A program made the position numbers and the translations under genes. Below, in pieces: positions 35,013 through 44,016 of a stretch of DNA of 64,000 bases. Origin of the DNA: Saccharibacillus sacchari DSM 19268 (GTDB lineage: Bacteria > Bacillota > Bacilli > Paenibacillales > Paenibacillaceae); NCBI RefSeq assembly GCF_000585395.1, contig NZ_KK073875.1, positions 1,509,674-1,573,673 on the forward strand, read 5' to 3'. The notes under the pieces are model-generated. The model saw only the letters and a program-made list of their open reading frames with translations. It was not told the DNA's origin and made no database searches. The first letter of the stretch is position 1; each line of letters starts with the position of its first letter.

Positions 35013-35462
35013 AGATTTCTAAAAAATCAGACGCTGAACGGATATAGGGTTCGTTCTCTCGGATCGCCGTTTCCGCTTTGCTCACGAACGCGAAGATTCA
35101 TTCCGGCCAACTGCCCATAGCGACTCGTGACAAAAGCGGAGACGGCGAACAGCTGTCCAAACCCCGACCCGGCCCCCGCCGGGTCCCTCTCAGACTTGAA
35201 CGCGCCGCTCATCGCGGTGCAACCGAAACGGTCCGCGCCGTGCCATCGGCGAAGCGCGGTTCTCGTGGAATCCGGCACCGCCTCTGCCTCCCCCTACCTT
35301 GTGCGGAGTGCCCCGGATCTCCATATAACCCGGACGGACACGCGGACAGCTCTGCGACTCCGCCTTCCTCCGGGTCCTTTTTTACGGGCATCAATGCAAC
35401 AATTCATAGGTCATACGCACGATTCATGCAACGACTACAGAGAAAAGGGAGTGGAGTTTTCG
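35013..35462 (+). promoter_or_regulatory. Long structured leader between ugpE and ugpB
   Basis: 450 bp without a credible gene on either strand, GC-rich between 35150 and 35380. It contains a hairpin GACCCGGC / GCCGGGTC at about 35164-35183 and a terminator-like hairpin at 35327-35383. No T-box sequence or known riboswitch core is recognised. The interval could hold an internal promoter plus attenuator that sets UgpB level. Confidence 0.45.
35327..35383 (+). terminator. Attenuator-like terminator before ugpB
   Basis: ACCCGGA (35328-35334) pairs with TCCGGGT (35369-35375), with an inner GCGGA / TCCGC stem, followed by CCTTTTTTT. It lies 80 bp upstream of ugpB and would cut ugpB from read-through unless bypassed. 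Confidence 0.6.
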
Positions 35463-36881
35463 ATGAAAAAAAGTAGCCGAAAGTGGATGTTTGCCTGTCT
35501 GTGCATGTTGATGGTGGTTCTGACTGCATGCGGAGGCGGCGGTAATCAGACGGCAACCGGAACAGGAACGGCCGAGGCCGCTTCGAGCAATGCTTCGGGA
35601 AGCACCTCGGGCAGCGCGGATACGACGGAAAGCGGCGGCGATCCGGTTAAAGTGGTATGGTGGCACGCGATGAGCGGCGAACTGGGCACGGTCGTCGACG
35701 AGTTGGTGAAGCAATTCAACGAATCCCAGGATGACGTGCAAGTCGAAGCCGTATTCCAGGGTACATACGACGAGAGCCTGAACAAGCTGAAGACCGCGAT
35801 GGGCTCAGGTACAGGACCGACGATGATTCAGACCTACGAGATCGGCAGCCGTTTTATGATCGATTCCGGCGCCATCACGCCGATGCAGCAGTTTATCGAC
35901 AAGGAAAGCTATGACGTGTCGCATCTGGAAGAAAACATTCTCGGCTACTACACGTTCGACGATCGCCTCTACTCGATGCCGTTCAACACGTCGAATCCGA
36001 TTCTCTACTATAACAAAGACGCGTTCAAAGCAGCCGGACTCGACCCGGAGAACCCGCCGAAGACGTACGCGGAAGTCGAAGAAGCGGCCAAAACGCTGAC
36101 AAAAGACGGCGTAACGGGCGGATCGTTCGCGATCTACGGCTGGTTTATGGAACAATTGCTTGCCAATCAGGGCGCGGAATTGCTCAACAACAGCAATGGT
36201 CGCGAAGGAATGGCCGATCAAGCACAACTTGGCGCTCCTGCTGCCGTCAGCACGCTGGAATGGTGGAAAAAGATGGTCGATGAAGGCTCCATGCTGAACC
36301 TCGGCCGCAAAACGGACGATACGAAAAAAGCTTTCGCAGCCGGACAAATCGCGATGACCCTCGACAGCACGGCTTCCCTGCGCGGTATCGTGCAGGCTGC
36401 CGAAGGCAAGTTCGAAGTCGGAACGGCCGCTCTGCCGAAACCGACCGAAGCCGATGCAGGCAAAGGCGGCGTGATCGTCGGCGGCGCAAGTCTCTGGATG
36501 CTGAACGATCGTCCTGAAGAAGAGCAGCAGGCGGCTTGGCAGTTCATCAAGTTCTTGGCCGAACCGGCTACGCAAGCTTACTGGCACGTCAACACGGGCT
36601 ACTTCCCGATTACCAAAGAAGCGTATAACGAAGACCTGGTCAAAGAAAACCTGGAAAAATATCCTCAATTCCAGACGGCCATTGACCAACTGCACAATAC
36701 GGAATTGACGCCAGCTACTCAAGGAGCAGTCATGGGCGTATTCCCGGAAGCTCGCCAGCTGACGGAAACGGCGATCGAAGAAGCGCTGACTGGCGCAGCA
36801 TCGCCGCAAGACGCGCTGGATCGCGCTTCGGCGGAGATCACGCAGAAGATTCAGGAGTATAACAGTACGGTGGCTCAGTGA
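35463..36881 (+). CDS. ugpB: Glycerol-3-phosphate / glycerophosphodiester-binding lipoprotein UgpB
   Basis: 472 residues. MKKSSRKWMFACLCMLMVV with lipobox LTAC gives a lipoprotein, then a Ser/Thr/Gly-rich linker. The mature part starts VKVVWWHAMSGELGTVVDEL and continues AMGSGTGPTMIQTYEIGSRF, very close in pattern to UgpB of enteric bacteria (WHSM-GELG; APAILQVYEVGT). RLYSMPFNTSNPILYYNKDAF is the ligand-binding segment. Captures sn-glycerol-3-phosphate or glycerophosphocholine-type diesters. Start 35463 has GGAG 10-6 nt upstream. Followed at once by palindromic element copy C. Confidence 0.93.
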   Translation: MKKSSRKWMFACLCMLMVVLTACGGGGNQTATGTGTAEAASSNASGSTSGSADTTESGGDPVKVVWWHAMSGELGTVVDELVKQFNESQDDVQVEAVFQGTYDESLNKLKTAMGSGTGPTMIQTYEIGSRFMIDSGAITPMQQFIDKESYDVSHLEENILGYYTFDDRLYSMPFNTSNPILYYNKDAFKAAGLDPENPPKTYAEVEEAAKTLTKDGVTGGSFAIYGWFMEQLLANQGAELLNNSNGREGMADQAQLGAPAAVSTLEWWKKMVDEGSMLNLGRKTDDTKKAFAAGQIAMTLDSTASLRGIVQAAEGKFEVGTAALPKPTEADAGKGGVIVGGASLWMLNDRPEEEQQAAWQFIKFLAEPATQAYWHVNTGYFPITKEAYNEDLVKENLEKYPQFQTAIDQLHNTELTPATQGAVMGVFPEARQLTETAIEEALTGAASPQDALDRASAEITQKIQEYNSTVAQ

Positions 36882-36882
36882 G

Positions 36883-37025
36883 GATAAGCTAGGGCGCTGC
36901 GGGAGAAATTCGTTCACGGCGCTGTTTCACCCAGGATTTCAGATTGGAATGTATGTTCCAATCTGAAATCTTTGGGGTTCAAAGGCGCCGTTCACTGAAT
37001 TTCTCCCTTCGCTTTCGCTTATTTA
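36883..37025. repeat. Dispersed structured palindromic element, copy C
   Basis: Outer arms GGGAGAAATTC (36901-36911) and GAATTTCTCCC (36997-37007); middle stem CGGCGC / GCGCCG; inner perfect 15-bp stem GATTTCAGATTGGAA (36935-36949) with its complement at 36956-36970. Conserved words AGGGCGCTGCGG, CGCTGTTTCACCC and GGGTTCAAAGGCG. Starts 2 bp after the ugpB stop. Confidence 0.87.
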
Positions 37026-37041
37026 TAGGGAAAAAGAAAAG

Positions 37042-37071
37042 AAGACCAGCCGTGGTTGCGGCTGGTCTTTT
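37042..37071. terminator. Bidirectional terminator between ugpB and the S66 peptidase gene
   Basis: AAGACCAGCCG pairs with CGGCTGGTCTT around TGGTTG; T-runs follow on both strands. The flanking genes converge here. Confidence 0.9.
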
Positions 37072-37136
37072 GCTTACAGGAGCATATCTTTACACCTTCG
37101 TTTGCCGGGCAATACTAGGATAAGATTCGCCTGAAC

Positions 37137-38177
37137 TTACTTAAAAATCTGCAACACGCTCGCCGTACCTTTTTCCTCCGAAAACTCGACTTGGGCCATC
37201 GCGCCGTTGATCAGCGTCAATTGAGGCGGCATATGGCCGCAGTCGATGTCGTAGAGCACAGGTACGCTCAGCTCCTCGGACAAGTCGCGGTAGACGTCTT
37301 CGGCGGTGTAGCCGCCGACCGGCATATTGGCGGGGCTGCGTCCGAACATCAAGCCCGAGCAGTTCTCGAACCAACCGGCTAGTTTCATCTGAACCAGCGA
37401 GCGACGCAGGTCGGCGGTGTTCATTTCGCAGTCTTCCAAATACCAAAGCACAGGCTCGCCCGGGATATGCCGCTCTCGGAAAGCGCGCACATCACCGTAC
37501 GGCGTGCCGATCAAGTGGCGAATCACGTCGATGCAGCCTCCGAGCAGACGTCCTTTCAAACCGACGTCGCTGCCGGACACGCTGCGCCAGACGGTCGGTT
37601 CGGTCAGGTTGAACACGCTGTCGTCCGGGCTGTCCGGTTCGGCATTTTCTGATCGGTGCTTCCATTCGATCTGATATCGCTCGGAAGAACGCTGCTCGAA
37701 TGACCCGCCTGCCGGCGTCGTCAGCGCTTCGCGCCACTTGGCGGTCGTCTCGTCGTCGACGCTGCCGCGCAGATCGACGAGATTGGTGCCATGCGCGGTG
37801 GCAAGTCCCGTATTCAGCGTCACGGCAAGCAGCAGCAAGCTGATATCCGAATAGCCCAACAGCCACTTGTCGCCGATCTGCTCGTAGTCGATGTACTCTA
37901 ATACTTCAACAAGCAACTCCCCGCCCCAAGGCGGAAGCACAAGCCCGATTCGATCATCCTTCAGCATCCGGTTCAGTTCGTCGGCGCGAAGGCGGGCGGG
38001 AGCGGATTTGGCTTTGTGCTGCGTCCAAATCGTATCGCCGACAGAAACGGTGAAACCTTCGCTTTCCATTCGCCGAATCGCTTGTTTCAAAAGATCATGC
38101 ATGGACGGCTCCACCCCCGAAGACGGAGCCGTGACGCCGATCGTCATGCCTTTTTGCAATAACGGGTAACGAATCAT
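37137..38177 (-). CDS. LD-carboxypeptidase, peptidase family S66 (LdcA/MccF-like)
   Basis: 346 residues, cytoplasmic. The N-terminal GMTIGVTAPSSGV and LNRMLKDDRIGLVLPPWGGEL are typical of the family; the nucleophile Ser is in LLGYSDISLLLLA, Glu in YLEDCEMNTADL and His in DCGHMPPQLTLINGA. The family contains peptidoglycan-recycling LD-carboxypeptidases and microcin C self-immunity proteins (MccF). The inserted loop around SSERYQIEWKHRSENAEPDS and the length point to the MccF-like branch, but the substrate cannot be fixed. Stands alone between terminators. Confidence 0.9.
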   Translation of the reverse strand: MIRYPLLQKGMTIGVTAPSSGVEPSMHDLLKQAIRRMESEGFTVSVGDTIWTQHKAKSAPARLRADELNRMLKDDRIGLVLPPWGGELLVEVLEYIDYEQIGDKWLLGYSDISLLLLAVTLNTGLATAHGTNLVDLRGSVDDETTAKWREALTTPAGGSFEQRSSERYQIEWKHRSENAEPDSPDDSVFNLTEPTVWRSVSGSDVGLKGRLLGGCIDVIRHLIGTPYGDVRAFRERHIPGEPVLWYLEDCEMNTADLRRSLVQMKLAGWFENCSGLMFGRSPANMPVGGYTAEDVYRDLSEELSVPVLYDIDCGHMPPQLTLINGAMAQVEFSEEKGTASVLQIFK

Positions 38178-38264
38178 AGAGTTCTCTCCTTTGTTGATCG
38201 GTATCTATTTCATGTTATCCAAATCTATGCCCTCTGACAAAATATTTCAAGCCGCCAAAGTCAA

Positions 38265-38310
38265 AAGCCTGTCCAAGTTCCGGAGTTCCGGGTTTGGACA
38301 GGCTTATTTT
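38265..38310. terminator. Terminator after ilvA
   Basis: AAGCCTGTCCAA pairs with TTTGGACAGGCTT with one bulge; TTTT follows on the minus strand and TATTTT on the plus strand. It separates ilvA from the S66 gene. Confidence 0.85.
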
Positions 38311-38349
38311 CGGGAACGGAAAAGAATCGGTGCAAATGCGATCTAACCC

Positions 38350-39639
38350 TCAGATCAGCAGACTGAACAGACTCGGATCGCGATTCAGTTCGGTGTAGTT
38401 GATTCCCTGCTCGTCCATTCGGGCGATTAGCGGCTCGTAGTCTTCGCGCGACGTCAGCTCGATGCCGACCAAGGCCGGGCCGTTTTCTTTGTCATTCTTC
38501 TTGGTGTACTCGAAGCGCGCGATATCGTCGTTCGGACCGAGCGCTTTTTCCAGAAACTCGCGGAGCGCGCCTGCTCTTTGCGGGAAGTTGATCAGGAAAT
38601 AATGCTTCAGCCCTTCGAAAATGAGCGAGCGTTCCTTGATCTCCTGCATCCGGTCGATATCGTTATTGCCGCCGCTGATGACGCAGACGATCGTTTTGCC
38701 TTTGATCTCGTCGCGGTACAGATCAAGCGCGGCGACCGGAATCGCGCCCGCAGGCTCTGCGACGATCGCGTTCTCGTTATACAGGTCGAGGATCGTCGTG
38801 CAGACCTTGCCTTCCGGTACCTTCACGACTTCGTCGAGCTTTTGCTTACAGATGTCGTAAGTGTGTTGCCCGACTCTTTTCACCGCCGCTCCGTCGACGA
38901 ACTTATCAATCTCGTCGAGCGTCACGACTTGACCGCGCGACATCGCTTCGCTCATCGAAGCCGCACCGAGCGGTTCGACCCCGATCATGCGCGTGGAAGG
39001 ACTCATCGTTTTGATATATTGCGATACGCCCGCAGCCAAGCCGCCGCCGCCGATCGTCAGGAATACGTAGTCAGCTGGTTTTTCCAGGCTCTCCATGATC
39101 TCCATGCCGACCGTGCCGTTGCCCGCAATGATCATCGGATCGTCAAACGGATGGATAAAGGTCAGGTCCAGCTCGGTGCAAGCCTTCATCGCTTCCGCAT
39201 ACGCGTCGTCGAACGTGTCGCCGGTCAAAATGACTTCAACGCTTTGCCCGCCGAATTTGCGCACCATTTTCACTTTCTGGTTGGGTGTCGTGCTCGGCAT
39301 GTAGATTTTGCCGTGAATGCCCAGCGCATGACAGGAAAAAGCGACGCCTTGAGCATGGTTGCCCGCGCTTGCGCATACGATGCCGCGTTCGCGCTCATCC
39401 GCCGTGAGGCTGCGAATTTTGTTATAGGAGCCGCGAATCTTGAACGAACGCACCACCTGCTGATCTTCGCGTTTCAAGTACACGTCGCACTCGTATTTGG
39501 CCGACAATGTCGCATCGCGATGCAGCGGCGTGCGCACGATCGCTTCACGCAGCCTGTGATGCGCCCGGATGATGTCTTCCATCGTGACCAGATCGTCGTT
39601 CTTTGTATCGTCAACTTCCACAGTAGGTTCGGTTTTCAT
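38350..39639 (-). CDS. ilvA: Threonine ammonia-lyase, biosynthetic (IlvA)
   Basis: About 429 residues. Converts L-threonine to 2-oxobutanoate, first step of isoleucine synthesis. PLP-binding Lys67 lies in VVRSFKIRGSYNK; the glycine-rich phosphate loop is LTIGGGGLAAGV and ASAGNHAQGVAFS is present. A single C-terminal ACT-like regulatory domain (LKHYFLINFPQRAGALREFL) fits the B. subtilis-type enzyme that is feedback-inhibited by isoleucine. The start at 39639 has GAGGAG 6 nt upstream; the frame to 39687 is less supported. Monocistronic. Confidence 0.95.
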   Translation of the reverse strand: MKTEPTVEVDDTKNDDLVTMEDIIRAHHRLREAIVRTPLHRDATLSAKYECDVYLKREDQQVVRSFKIRGSYNKIRSLTADERERGIVCASAGNHAQGVAFSCHALGIHGKIYMPSTTPNQKVKMVRKFGGQSVEVILTGDTFDDAYAEAMKACTELDLTFIHPFDDPMIIAGNGTVGMEIMESLEKPADYVFLTIGGGGLAAGVSQYIKTMSPSTRMIGVEPLGAASMSEAMSRGQVVTLDEIDKFVDGAAVKRVGQHTYDICKQKLDEVVKVPEGKVCTTILDLYNENAIVAEPAGAIPVAALDLYRDEIKGKTIVCVISGGNNDIDRMQEIKERSLIFEGLKHYFLINFPQRAGALREFLEKALGPNDDIARFEYTKKNDKENGPALVGIELTSREDYEPLIARMDEQGINYTELNRDPSLFSLLI

Positions 39640-39872
39640 GTTGTTCTCCTCGCTCCTGATATTGTTTCCATGTGTACCATCCGTCATATCATCGAATTAA
39701 ATTTAAAGGTAACGCGATTTCGCGAAAAATTCAAGCTTCGCGCGGGAATTGAAGTACGGGCTGCCGAATAAGATAAGAGCCAGAATGGAATTATTAAGAT
39801 CGCAAAAACGGACAAACGTTCGCATCATCCTTCTGTTAAGATGAACGTACCGATCGGGAGGGAACGAAAAAT
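39640..39872. promoter_or_regulatory. Divergent promoter region between ilvA and the AraC/GyrI-like gene
   Basis: 233 bp. It holds both promoters, but no T-box, CodY-box or clear hexamer pair could be assigned by eye. Confidence 0.3.
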
Positions 39873-40769
39873 ATGGATCACACCGCATGTATCCAGCGTA
39901 CGTTAGACTACATCGAGGATCATCTCAAGGAGAGGCTGAGCGCTGAAGACTTGGCTCGGCAAGCCGGATTCTCGCAGTATCACTTCTATAAAGTGTTTCA
40001 TTCGAGGACAGGCCTGCCGATCATGGACTATATCCGGCGCCGACGCCTGGCCCATGCCGCAGCCGACATGGCCGGACGCCGCAGCCTGCTGGAGATTGCC
40101 CTCGATTACGGATTCGAGACGCACGCAGGCTTCACCAAAGCTTTTCGCAAAACATACGGACTTACCCCGGAACAGTATCGCATCCACGCCACCGGCCGCG
40201 TTCCCGAGCGGGTGGACCTTGCAAAGCTGGCCGACTATAACATGAGCGGAGGAATGATGATGAGACCGACGATCGTCAGCAAGCCCGAGATTAAGCTGGT
40301 AGGTTATGCCTTGGAGACCCGAATGAACGGCGAGAACTTCACGGAGATTCCGGCTTTCTGGAACCGTTACATCGAAGAGCAATGGGGTCATAAGCTGTAT
40401 CAACAGATCAAACCTGTCAAAGACGCCGAATACGGCGCTTGCATCATGCTGCCCGACAAACCGGAACACTTCCTGTACGTGATCGGCTTTGAAGTGGAGA
40501 ACTTCGACAACGCTCCGGAAGGCACGCATCAAGCGGTGATCCCGGCTTCGACCTATGCCGTATTTACTTCGCCGAAAGCGGACCGCGCGAACGGCGCCTT
40601 CTCGGACTCGATTCAGGGCATGACCACGTACGTCTACAACGAGTGGTTCCCGAGCTCGGGCTATGCGTATGCCAAGAACGGCGTAGACTTCGAATTGTAC
40701 GACGAGCGCAGCAACGGGGATAAAGACTTGCAGATGGATTTATACGTCCCTGTGGAGAAGCAGGAATAG
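39873..40769 (+). CDS. AraC-family regulator with GyrI-like effector-binding domain
   Basis: 298 residues. N-terminal AraC DNA-binding domain at 8-107 (LSAEDLARQAGFSQYHFYKV; LLEIALDYGFETHAGFTKAFRK), then a linker and a C-terminal GyrI/BmrR-like small-molecule-binding domain at about 130-296 (MRPTIVSKPEIKLVGYALET; HQAVIPASTYAVFTS; FELYDERSNGDKDLQMDLYV). Rob/BltR-like proteins of this layout sense hydrophobic or cationic compounds and switch stress or efflux genes. No target gene is adjacent. Start ATG 39873 with GGGAGGG upstream. Confidence 0.9.
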   Translation: MDHTACIQRTLDYIEDHLKERLSAEDLARQAGFSQYHFYKVFHSRTGLPIMDYIRRRRLAHAAADMAGRRSLLEIALDYGFETHAGFTKAFRKTYGLTPEQYRIHATGRVPERVDLAKLADYNMSGGMMMRPTIVSKPEIKLVGYALETRMNGENFTEIPAFWNRYIEEQWGHKLYQQIKPVKDAEYGACIMLPDKPEHFLYVIGFEVENFDNAPEGTHQAVIPASTYAVFTSPKADRANGAFSDSIQGMTTYVYNEWFPSSGYAYAKNGVDFELYDERSNGDKDLQMDLYVPVEKQE

Positions 40770-40843
40770 TCTCAGTCGTTTGCTGGCAGCGACTACTTTC
40801 CCGTAAACACAGTTCATTTCGGAACAAGCATCTTGTCAATGCT

Positions 40844-40877
40844 ACAAGCCCGAACCTTTCACGGTTTGGGCTTGTTT
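40844..40877 (+). terminator. Terminator after the AraC/GyrI-like gene
   Basis: CAAGCCCGAACC pairs with GGTTTGGGCTTG around a 5-base loop, followed by TTTTT. Confidence 0.88.
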
Positions 40878-41007
40878 TTGTCTATATGCTGCGCGTCATG
40901 TTTATTGAAGATCACGACTACGGCTTTTGCGCGTTAACCGAATATTCTGCCTAAAAAATGAAGCGGCCCGAAAATGGACCGCTTGCCGCACTCTCTAAAT
41001 TTGATTC

Positions 41008-42288
41008 TTACGCGCGCGGCGTCAAAGCCTTCGCCGCAATATCGCTGCGCTTATGCGCGCCGTCGAACGCAACGAGTTCCGTCGCCGCATAAGCTGCCTC
41101 GCGAGCTTCGGAGATGCCGGTCCCGAGTCCGACTACGCCCAGCACGCGACCGCCTGCCGTAACAAGTTCACCGGCTTCGTTACGAGCCGTACCTGCATGG
41201 AAAACCAATCCTCCGCCTGCTTCGGCCGCTTCAATTCCCGTGATCACGCGCCCCTTCGGATACGCAGCCGGGTAGCCTTCCGAAGCCAGCACGACGCACA
41301 CTGCCGCTTCCTCGCTCCATTGAATTTCGATGTCCGCCAGCGTTCCGTTTACAGCCGCCTGGAAGATGTCCAGCAGATCGCTTTTCAGACGAGGCAGCAC
41401 CACTTGCGTCTCCGGATCGCCGAATCGCGCGTTGAATTCCACCGTGCGCGGCGTACCGTCGGCTTCGATCATCAAGCCGGCGAACAATACGCCGGTAAAC
41501 GGACGTCCTTCGCTAACCAAAGCCTTCGCCGTAGGTTTGATGATTTCTTCGATCGAACGCTCGATGATCGCGGAATCGATATGCGGCAGCGGCGAGTACG
41601 TGCCCATGCCGCCCGTATTCGGGCCTTTATCGCCGTCGAAAACAGGCTTGTGATCCTGAGCCGCCGGCATCGCGCGAACAGTCTCGCCGTCCACGAAAGC
41701 CAGGATCGACATCTCTTCGCCTGCCATGAATTCTTCGATCACGACTTTGCTGCCTGCGGCTCCGAACGAACCGCCGACCATGGCGTCGTGCAGCGCCTTC
41801 TCGGCTTCTTCGATCGTTTGCGCTACGGTTACGCCTTTGCCTGCGGCCAGACCGTCCGTTTTAACGACGATCGGCGCTTTTTGCGAGCGCAGATACGCCA
41901 GCGCAGTCTCGTAGTCGTCGAACGTCTCGTAAGCCGCTGTCGGAATTGCATACTTTTTGAGCAAATCCTTCATAAAGGCTTTGCTTCCTTCGATCTCGGC
42001 TGCGTTCTGGCGAGGTCCGAAGACCGGAATCTTCTTCTCTTCAAAAGCATCCACGATGCCTGCCGCCAGCGGATCGTCCGGACCGATCACGACCAGACCG
42101 ACTTTCTTCTCCAACGCGAATGCCGTCAACGCATCGAAGTCGAATACGCCGATATCGACGCATTCCGCTACGTTCGCGATTCCCGCATTCCCCGGCGCGC
42201 AATAAATCTTCCCGGCTCGCTGCGACTGCGACAGCGATCGGCAGATCGCGTGCTCGCGACCGCCGCCTCCTACAACCAAAATATCCAT
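41008..42288 (-). CDS. purD: Phosphoribosylamine-glycine ligase (GAR synthetase)
   Basis: 426 residues. ATP-dependent joining of glycine to phosphoribosylamine, second step of purine synthesis. N-terminal MDILVVGGGGREHAI, ATP-grasp domain with SKAFMKDLLKKYAIPTAAYE and VVKTDGLAAGKGVTVA, and GPNTGGMGTYSPLP near the active site; FNARFGDPETQVVLPRL binds metal. The start at 42288 follows GAGGGG; the in-frame codon at 42330 is not needed. Last gene of the operon, separated from purH by 150 bp that contain a terminator-like hairpin. Confidence 0.97.
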   Translation of the reverse strand: MDILVVGGGGREHAICRSLSQSQRAGKIYCAPGNAGIANVAECVDIGVFDFDALTAFALEKKVGLVVIGPDDPLAAGIVDAFEEKKIPVFGPRQNAAEIEGSKAFMKDLLKKYAIPTAAYETFDDYETALAYLRSQKAPIVVKTDGLAAGKGVTVAQTIEEAEKALHDAMVGGSFGAAGSKVVIEEFMAGEEMSILAFVDGETVRAMPAAQDHKPVFDGDKGPNTGGMGTYSPLPHIDSAIIERSIEEIIKPTAKALVSEGRPFTGVLFAGLMIEADGTPRTVEFNARFGDPETQVVLPRLKSDLLDIFQAAVNGTLADIEIQWSEEAAVCVVLASEGYPAAYPKGRVITGIEAAEAGGGLVFHAGTARNEAGELVTAGGRVLGVVGLGTGISEAREAAYAATELVAFDGAHKRSDIAAKALTPRA

Positions 42289-42345
42289 TCCAACGTCCCC
42301 TCTCGCTTCATCGTGTGTTCCTTTTCCCATAACGGCTATTCCTTA

Positions 42346-42413
42346 TAAAAAACGCGCGTCGTCCGTGGACCCGTCCGCCTGACGCAGACCTGATCCGCCG
42401 GCGCGACGCGCGT
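42346..42413 (-). terminator. Terminator-like hairpin between purH and purD
   Basis: ACGCGCGTCG (42404-42413 read on the minus strand) pairs with CGACGCGCGT (42352-42361), followed on the minus strand by TTTTTTAT. The position between two genes of one operon suggests partial termination that lowers purD. Confidence 0.65.
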
Positions 42414-42438
42414 CGATGTGAAGGCTCTTGACTTGATC

Positions 42439-43986
42439 TTAGTGCTTGAAGTGGCGAACGCCGGTGAAGATCATCGCGATGCCTGCTTCATCAGCTGCTT
42501 GGATCGATTCTTCGTCTTTGATCGAGCCGCCCGGCTGAATGATCGCTTTGATGCCGTGCTTCGCTGCGAGTTCAACGGTATCGCCCATCGGGAAGAAGGC
42601 GTCGGAAGCGAGAATCGCGCCCTGCGTTTTGTCTCCGGCTTGCTCCAGCGCGATCTTGGCCGAACCGACACGGTTCATCTGACCCGCGCCGACGCCGACC
42701 GTCATGTTATCAGCCGCCAGCACGATCGCGTTCGACTTGACGTGCTTCACGACTTTCCAGCCGAACAGCAGTTGCTTCAGTTCGTCTTCGGTCGGTTGAC
42801 GCTTGGTCACGACTTTGAGGTCGGCTTCGCTCAGCGAGTGAACGTCGCTTTCCTGAACGACCATGCCGCCTTCGATCGACGTCACGACATGCACGGACGC
42901 GCGTCCTTCCGCCGAAGTCAGTTCGCCCATTTTGAGGAGACGGATGTTTTTCTTTTTCGTGAGGATTTCGAGCGCTTCCGGGGTGAAGTCCGGAGCCAGC
43001 ACGATCTCCAGGAAAATCTCGCTCAGCGGTTGCGCCGTCTCAGCGTCGATCGTGCGGTTAGCCGCCACGATTCCGCCGAAGATGGACACCGGATCGGCGC
43101 TGTACGCTTTGTTGTAAGCTTCAGCGATCGTCGATCCCACGCCTACGCCGCAAGGATTCATATGCTTAACGGCTACAACCGCAGGCTCGCTGAATTCTTT
43201 GACGATCTGGAGCGCCGCATTCGCGTCGTTAATATTGTTGTAGGACAGTTCTTTGCCGTGCAGTTGCTCGGCAGTCGTCAGCGTGCCTGCCGGTGCCAGC
43301 GGCGCGCGGTAGAAAGCAGCCGCTTGGTGCGGGTTCTCCCCGTAACGAAGGTCTTGGATTTTCTCGTAAGTAACTGTATAGCGCTCAGGCAGCGGGTCGC
43401 CCGTTTGCTTTGCGAGGTAGTCGGCGATCAGCGCGTCGTACGATGCGGTGTGACGGAACACTTTGGCTGCGAGTTTTTTACGGGTATCAAGCGTCGTGTC
43501 GCCTTCGGCGCGGACTTCTTCGATCACTTTTCCGTAATCGCCGCTGTCTACCACTACGCTGACGAACGCATGGTTTTTCGCTGCGGAACGCAGCATCGTC
43601 GGACCGCCGATATCGATGTTTTCGATCGCGTCCTCGTAAGCCACGTCCGGCTTCGCGATCGTCTCTTGGAACGGGTACAGATTCACGACTACGAGGTCGA
43701 TGTAATCCAAGCCCAACTCCTTCATCTGGCGCGTGTGCTCCTCGTTGTCGCGCACGGCGAGCAGCCCGCTATGTACGGCAGGATGCAGCGTTTTGACGCG
43801 GCCGTCCATGATTTCCGGGAAGCCCGTCACGTCAGAGATACCGATGACCGGCACGCCTTCTTGGGCGAGCAGGTTTTTCGTGCCTCCGGTAGAGATGATT
43901 TCGACGCCAAGCTGCGACAGCTCACGGCAGAATTCGACGATGCCTGTTTTATCCGATACGCTGACCAGCGCTCTTTTGATACTCAC
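42439..43986 (-). CDS. purH: Bifunctional AICAR transformylase / IMP cyclohydrolase
   Basis: 515 residues. Catalyses the last two steps to IMP. The N-terminal MGS-like cyclohydrolase domain has [19 protein letters not shown] and IISTGGT; the transformylase domain contains [15 protein letters not shown] with the family KH equivalent further on ([15 protein letters not shown]) and ends [20 protein letters not shown] and FTGVRHFKH. Length is standard. It follows the Nudix gene with a 30-bp gap containing AAGGAGG. Confidence 0.98.
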   Translation of the reverse strand: MSIKRALVSVSDKTGIVEFCRELSQLGVEIISTGGTKNLLAQEGVPVIGISDVTGFPEIMDGRVKTLHPAVHSGLLAVRDNEEHTRQMKELGLDYIDLVVVNLYPFQETIAKPDVAYEDAIENIDIGGPTMLRSAAKNHAFVSVVVDSGDYGKVIEEVRAEGDTTLDTRKKLAAKVFRHTASYDALIADYLAKQTGDPLPERYTVTYEKIQDLRYGENPHQAAAFYRAPLAPAGTLTTAEQLHGKELSYNNINDANAALQIVKEFSEPAVVAVKHMNPCGVGVGSTIAEAYNKAYSADPVSIFGGIVAANRTIDAETAQPLSEIFLEIVLAPDFTPEALEILTKKKNIRLLKMGELTSAEGRASVHVVTSIEGGMVVQESDVHSLSEADLKVVTKRQPTEDELKQLLFGWKVVKHVKSNAIVLAADNMTVGVGAGQMNRVGSAKIALEQAGDKTQGAILASDAFFPMGDTVELAAKHGIKAIIQPGGSIKDEESIQAADEAGIAMIFTGVRHFKH

Positions 43987-44016
43987 GATGAAAAGTCCTC
44001 CTTGGGGTTACGGGAT

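Noticed and set aside
35013..35462. T-box or known riboswitch in front of ugpB
   Set aside because: No T-box TGGNACCGCG-type sequence or other recognised aptamer core was found.
37137..38177. Microcin C self-immunity gene (mccF) as part of a microcin cluster
   Set aside because: The S66 protein is MccF-like, but no microcin precursor or modification gene is nearby.
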